The notes under the pieces were generated by a model. That model saw only the letters and a program-made list of their open reading frames with translations, made no database searches and was not told the DNA's origin. Positions 62,372 to 64,000 of a DNA stretch of 64,000 nt are shown here, in pieces. The position numbers were made by a program, and so were the translations under genes. The DNA comes from Streptomyces sp. STR69 (GTDB taxonomy: Bacteria > Actinomycetota > Actinomycetes > Streptomycetales > Streptomycetaceae). Position 1 is the stretch's first letter; each line of letters starts with the position of its first letter. The stretch covers positions 1-64,000 of the forward strand of contig NZ_JALJRY010000013.1 in assembly GCF_024519455.1 (NCBI RefSeq), read 5' to 3'.

Positions 62372-62389
62372 CCTTGCGAAAACCTTGCG
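62372..62389. promoter_or_regulatory. SARP-type direct repeat, copy 2
   Basis: CCTTGCG-AAAA-CCTTGCG, two identical heptamers with an 11-base period, upstream of the I36-like gene. The same 18-mer occurs at 63007-63024. Confidence 0.65.
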
Positions 62390-62516
62390 CACCGGCCCCG
62401 AGGTGCCCACGTGCCAGCAGGACGCAGCTACGGCGATCTCGTCCGTGAAATGGCCGTATCGCCTGCCGTTCCCTCGGCGGCAGGCGACACGGCGTGCCTG
62501 GTGGCGCGGAAAGCCC

Positions 62517-62948
62517 CTAGCAGGTGGCCCGGTGGATGGTGACGGTGTTCAGGCTGGAGAACTTGTACCAGCCCGCGCCCCGGGTCAGATTCAGACCGTC
62601 GATGTCGAACGCGAAGGTGCAGCCGGTCGGCACTTCGAAGGCATCGACGTCGACGCTGCCGCCGCCGATGTGGTGGCCCGCCGCAACGGACTTGATGTCC
62701 TTCGGACAGGTCGAGCCGATATTGCCGGTGTCCGCGGTGCAGGTCCAGTTCAAGGACACACGGACCGTTCGGCTGGAGTTGTTCTGCACCTCACCGCAGG
62801 GGGTGGGCGGGAAACTGCTGCATCCACCGAGCGCCACTCGCGGGGTGTTGGGTGCCGCAGGAGCGGCGGTGGCGACTCCGGCGGCACCGACAGCGAGGAA
62901 CAGCGTGCTCATCCCGAGAGCGACAGCCGATCTGTTGAGCATTCTCAC
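62517..62948 (-). CDS. Small secreted cysteine-rich protein, 143 residues
   Basis: An exported protein. The GTG at 62948 has AAAGG at the right distance; the signal is RSAVALGMSTLFLAVGAAGV. The mature part, about 110 residues, has Cys in GGCSSFPPTPCGEV, NWTCTADTG, GSTCPKD, PTGCTFAFD and HRATC: six in all, so three disulfides are possible. A region with NNSSRTVRVSLNWTCTAD has beta-sandwich-like character. No family is known to me. The SARP-type repeat at 63007-63024 lies 59 bases upstream of the start, in a good position for regulation. Confidence 0.65.
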   Translation of the reverse strand: MRMLNRSAVALGMSTLFLAVGAAGVATAAPAAPNTPRVALGGCSSFPPTPCGEVQNNSSRTVRVSLNWTCTADTGNIGSTCPKDIKSVAAGHHIGGGSVDVDAFEVPTGCTFAFDIDGLNLTRGAGWYKFSSLNTVTIHRATC

Positions 62949-63006
62949 GCTCGTACCTTTCCGTATGACCTGAACATGCCGTGCGCGCTCCATGCTGGAG
63001 GGACCG

Positions 63007-63024
63007 CCTTGCGAAAACCTTGCG
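63007..63024. promoter_or_regulatory. SARP-type direct repeat, copy 3
   Basis: CCTTGCG-AAAA-CCTTGCG, identical in all 18 bases to copy 2. It lies directly upstream of the 62517-62948 gene. Confidence 0.7.
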
Positions 63025-63031
63025 GCCCATT

Positions 63032-63082
63032 CGGCGGGATCGGCGGGATCGGCGGGATCGGCGGGATCGGCGGGATCGGCGG
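63032..63082. repeat. 9-bp tandem repeat (CGGCGGGAT)n
   Basis: Five full copies of CGGCGGGAT from 63032 to 63076 and a partial sixth, right beside SARP-type repeat copy 3. They encode GI-rich repeats in one frame, with no evidence of use. Confidence 0.9.
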
Positions 63083-63220
63083 CGGGACGTCGTGCCCACG
63101 GTGGACCTGAGTGTCCGGGGCGGTGTCGACACGGCCGGCAACTCGGCTTCCACGCCCACGGGTTGGGGGCACCACGACGGAAGCCGGGAGGCTACGGACG
63201 CGTGTCCCTGCGCCGGCCCG

Positions 63221-63448
63221 TCACTGCTGTCGCCAGCGGCGGGTGACGAGGGTCAGTTCGTGCCGGAGGGTCGTGTCGTGCACGAGGGGATGCAGCCAGT
63301 CGACATCGGTGGGGCGCAGGCGGAGCAGACCGACCACGGCCTGGGGCGGTCTGGGGTGAGGGATGCGCTCCAGCAGGGTGCTGCCTTCGGTGAGCACGGC
63401 CCGGCTCGGTGGGTGGTCTGCGTGCTGCGCCTGGACGAGTTGGCGCAT
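63221..63448 (-). CDS. Hypothetical 75-residue protein or gene tail
   Basis: A minus frame from ATG 63448 reads MRQLVQAQHADHPPSRAVLT, then EGSTLLERIPHPRPPQAVVG and LLRLRPTDVDWLHPLVHDTT. Residue balance looks like real protein but I know no family. The frame extends upstream to 63574 without similarity. It could be the end of a longer gene, now decayed. Confidence 0.3.
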   Translation of the reverse strand: MRQLVQAQHADHPPSRAVLTEGSTLLERIPHPRPPQAVVGLLRLRPTDVDWLHPLVHDTTLRHELTLVTRRWRQQ

Positions 63449-63632
63449 GCGGTCCGTCGAGTGGGTGTCGGTAGTCGATCCCCTTCCTCTCGCGCGCCGG
63501 CACGCGGATGGGTACGACCCGACGTTGGGCGGCTCGGCCGCGGGGAACAGCGAGTGAGTTCCACGGGGTGGCACGACGCGGTGTGTCGGGTGCGGTCGGG
63601 CCGTCGGCCCGATGTGCCGTCGCGGTCCTACG

Positions 63633-64000
63633 TCAGCCGACCGTCCGTGCCGAGGAGACCGCCGTGCGGGCCGCGCGTTCGACCGCCGCTATGCCGCCCG
63701 CCATCGACGCGTTGCCGTCGGAGAGGACCGCGACGAGGTAGTGGTGCGTTCCCGAGGTGATCTCTCCGACGCTGTTGATGTCCCACAGGCCGGTGGTGCT
63801 GCGCTGCAGCCAGCCGTTCTTGAGCGCCCACCCGGCGTCGGAGGCCGCCGAGACGCCCCATGACTGTCCGGCGGCGATGCGGGTCATCAGCGTACGGATG
63901 TAGCTCTGGGACGCCTCGGTCAGTGCGGAGCCGCTCGCGGAGGAGGTCCCGCCGTCGGCGAAGACCGCGTGCAGCAGGCGGATCTGGTCGGTCGCCGTGG
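63633..64000 (-). CDS. Serine hydrolase (class A beta-lactamase fold), C-terminal part; continues beyond the right edge
   Basis: The last 122 codons of a protein whose start lies outside the window. LKNGWLQ resembles the KTG-type third motif of penicillin-binding serine hydrolases, preceded by WGVSAASDAG. TGLWDINSVGEITSGTHHYL and VAVLSDGNASMAGGIAAVER are typical of the C-terminal beta-strands and final helix in Streptomyces serine hydrolases. The active-site SxxK would be upstream of the edge. A 34-base exact copy of part of this gene is found at 53038-53071. Confidence 0.8.
   Translation of the reverse strand, partial: TATDQIRLLHAVFADGGTSSASGSALTEASQSYIRTLMTRIAAGQSWGVSAASDAGWALKNGWLQRSTTGLWDINSVGEITSGTHHYLVAVLSDGNASMAGGIAAVERAARTAVSSARTVG

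Noticed and set aside
63032..63082. Possible CRISPR-like array
   Set aside because: Repeat unit is 9 bp without spacers; it is a simple tandem repeat. No cas-type gene was seen in the window.

Overview
The window looks like chromosomal DNA of a Streptomyces species. It is GC-rich with strongly GC-biased third codon positions and frequent GTG starts. It encodes many secreted wall-active enzymes, ricin-type lectins and a SARP (AfsR-like) regulator, and has candidate DasR- and CsoR-type operators. Many fragments and transposase remnants suggest a rapidly changing accessory region, perhaps a chromosome arm. The genus assignment is inferred from gene content; no rRNA or tRNA gene was recognised.

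Layout. (1) 1-1.4 kb: gene fragments (zinc-ribbon, CBS, TPR). (2) 1.4-5.8 kb: divergent MFS and MMPL exporters. (3) 6.5-13.6 kb: a TetR regulator with a clear palindromic operator, an Old Yellow Enzyme reductase, and a PaoABC-like molybdenum hydroxylase operon ending in an XdhC-type maturation factor. (4) 13.7-18 kb: VOC protein, TOPRIM protein, a decayed IS30-type element with perfect 62-bp inverted repeats, and an NlpC/P60 wall hydrolase. (5) 18.3-31.6 kb: a copper-handling island with a multicopper oxidase, a DUF6153-type protein, an L,D-transpeptidase, CopZ, CopA and CsoR. It also holds remnants of a cupredoxin, an M23 peptidase, an LVIVD protein, a TlpA-like thioredoxin and a CcdA-like protein. 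Four CsoR-type palindromes tie it together. Two methyltransferases lie in or beside it. (6) 31.7-41.5 kb: a graveyard of mobile elements (IS256, Tn554-like, IS110, IS5, IS1182 and two unnamed transposase relics) interleaved with intact LysR, SDR and BAAT-type hydrolase genes. (7) 41.6-47.6 kb: an FHA protein and Ser/Thr kinase in overlapping frames, then secreted M23 peptidases, a double-psi barrel protein and a lectin. Two of these share the same C-terminal SH3-like module. (8) 47.7-55.2 kb: DUF6348-type protein, IMP cyclohydrolase-like protein, small membrane proteins, a secreted alpha/beta hydrolase and a CDP-glycerol glycerophosphotransferase-type protein. (9) 55.6-57.8 kb: two secreted proteins with near-duplicate lectin domains, one RlpA-like and one GH19 chitinase, behind a DasR-like site. 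(10) 58-64 kb: a large SARP-NB-TPR regulator followed by three small secreted cysteine-rich proteins and the 3' part of a serine hydrolase.

How it works together. The copper genes form a plausible regulon: CsoR senses Cu(I), CopZ and CopA remove it from the cytoplasm, and the oxidase and DUF6153 protein act outside the membrane. The thiol-disulfide arm (TlpA-CcdA) is broken here. At the right end, an 11-bp-periodic direct repeat (CCTTGCG-AAAA-CCTTGCG) lies next to the SARP gene and upstream of two small secreted-protein genes. This is the best candidate here for an undescribed regulon: a SARP controlling small secreted cysteine-rich proteins.

Limits. Family names come from recognising motifs and sequence style by eye; no database search was run. 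Start codons were chosen from ribosome-binding sites and family length.
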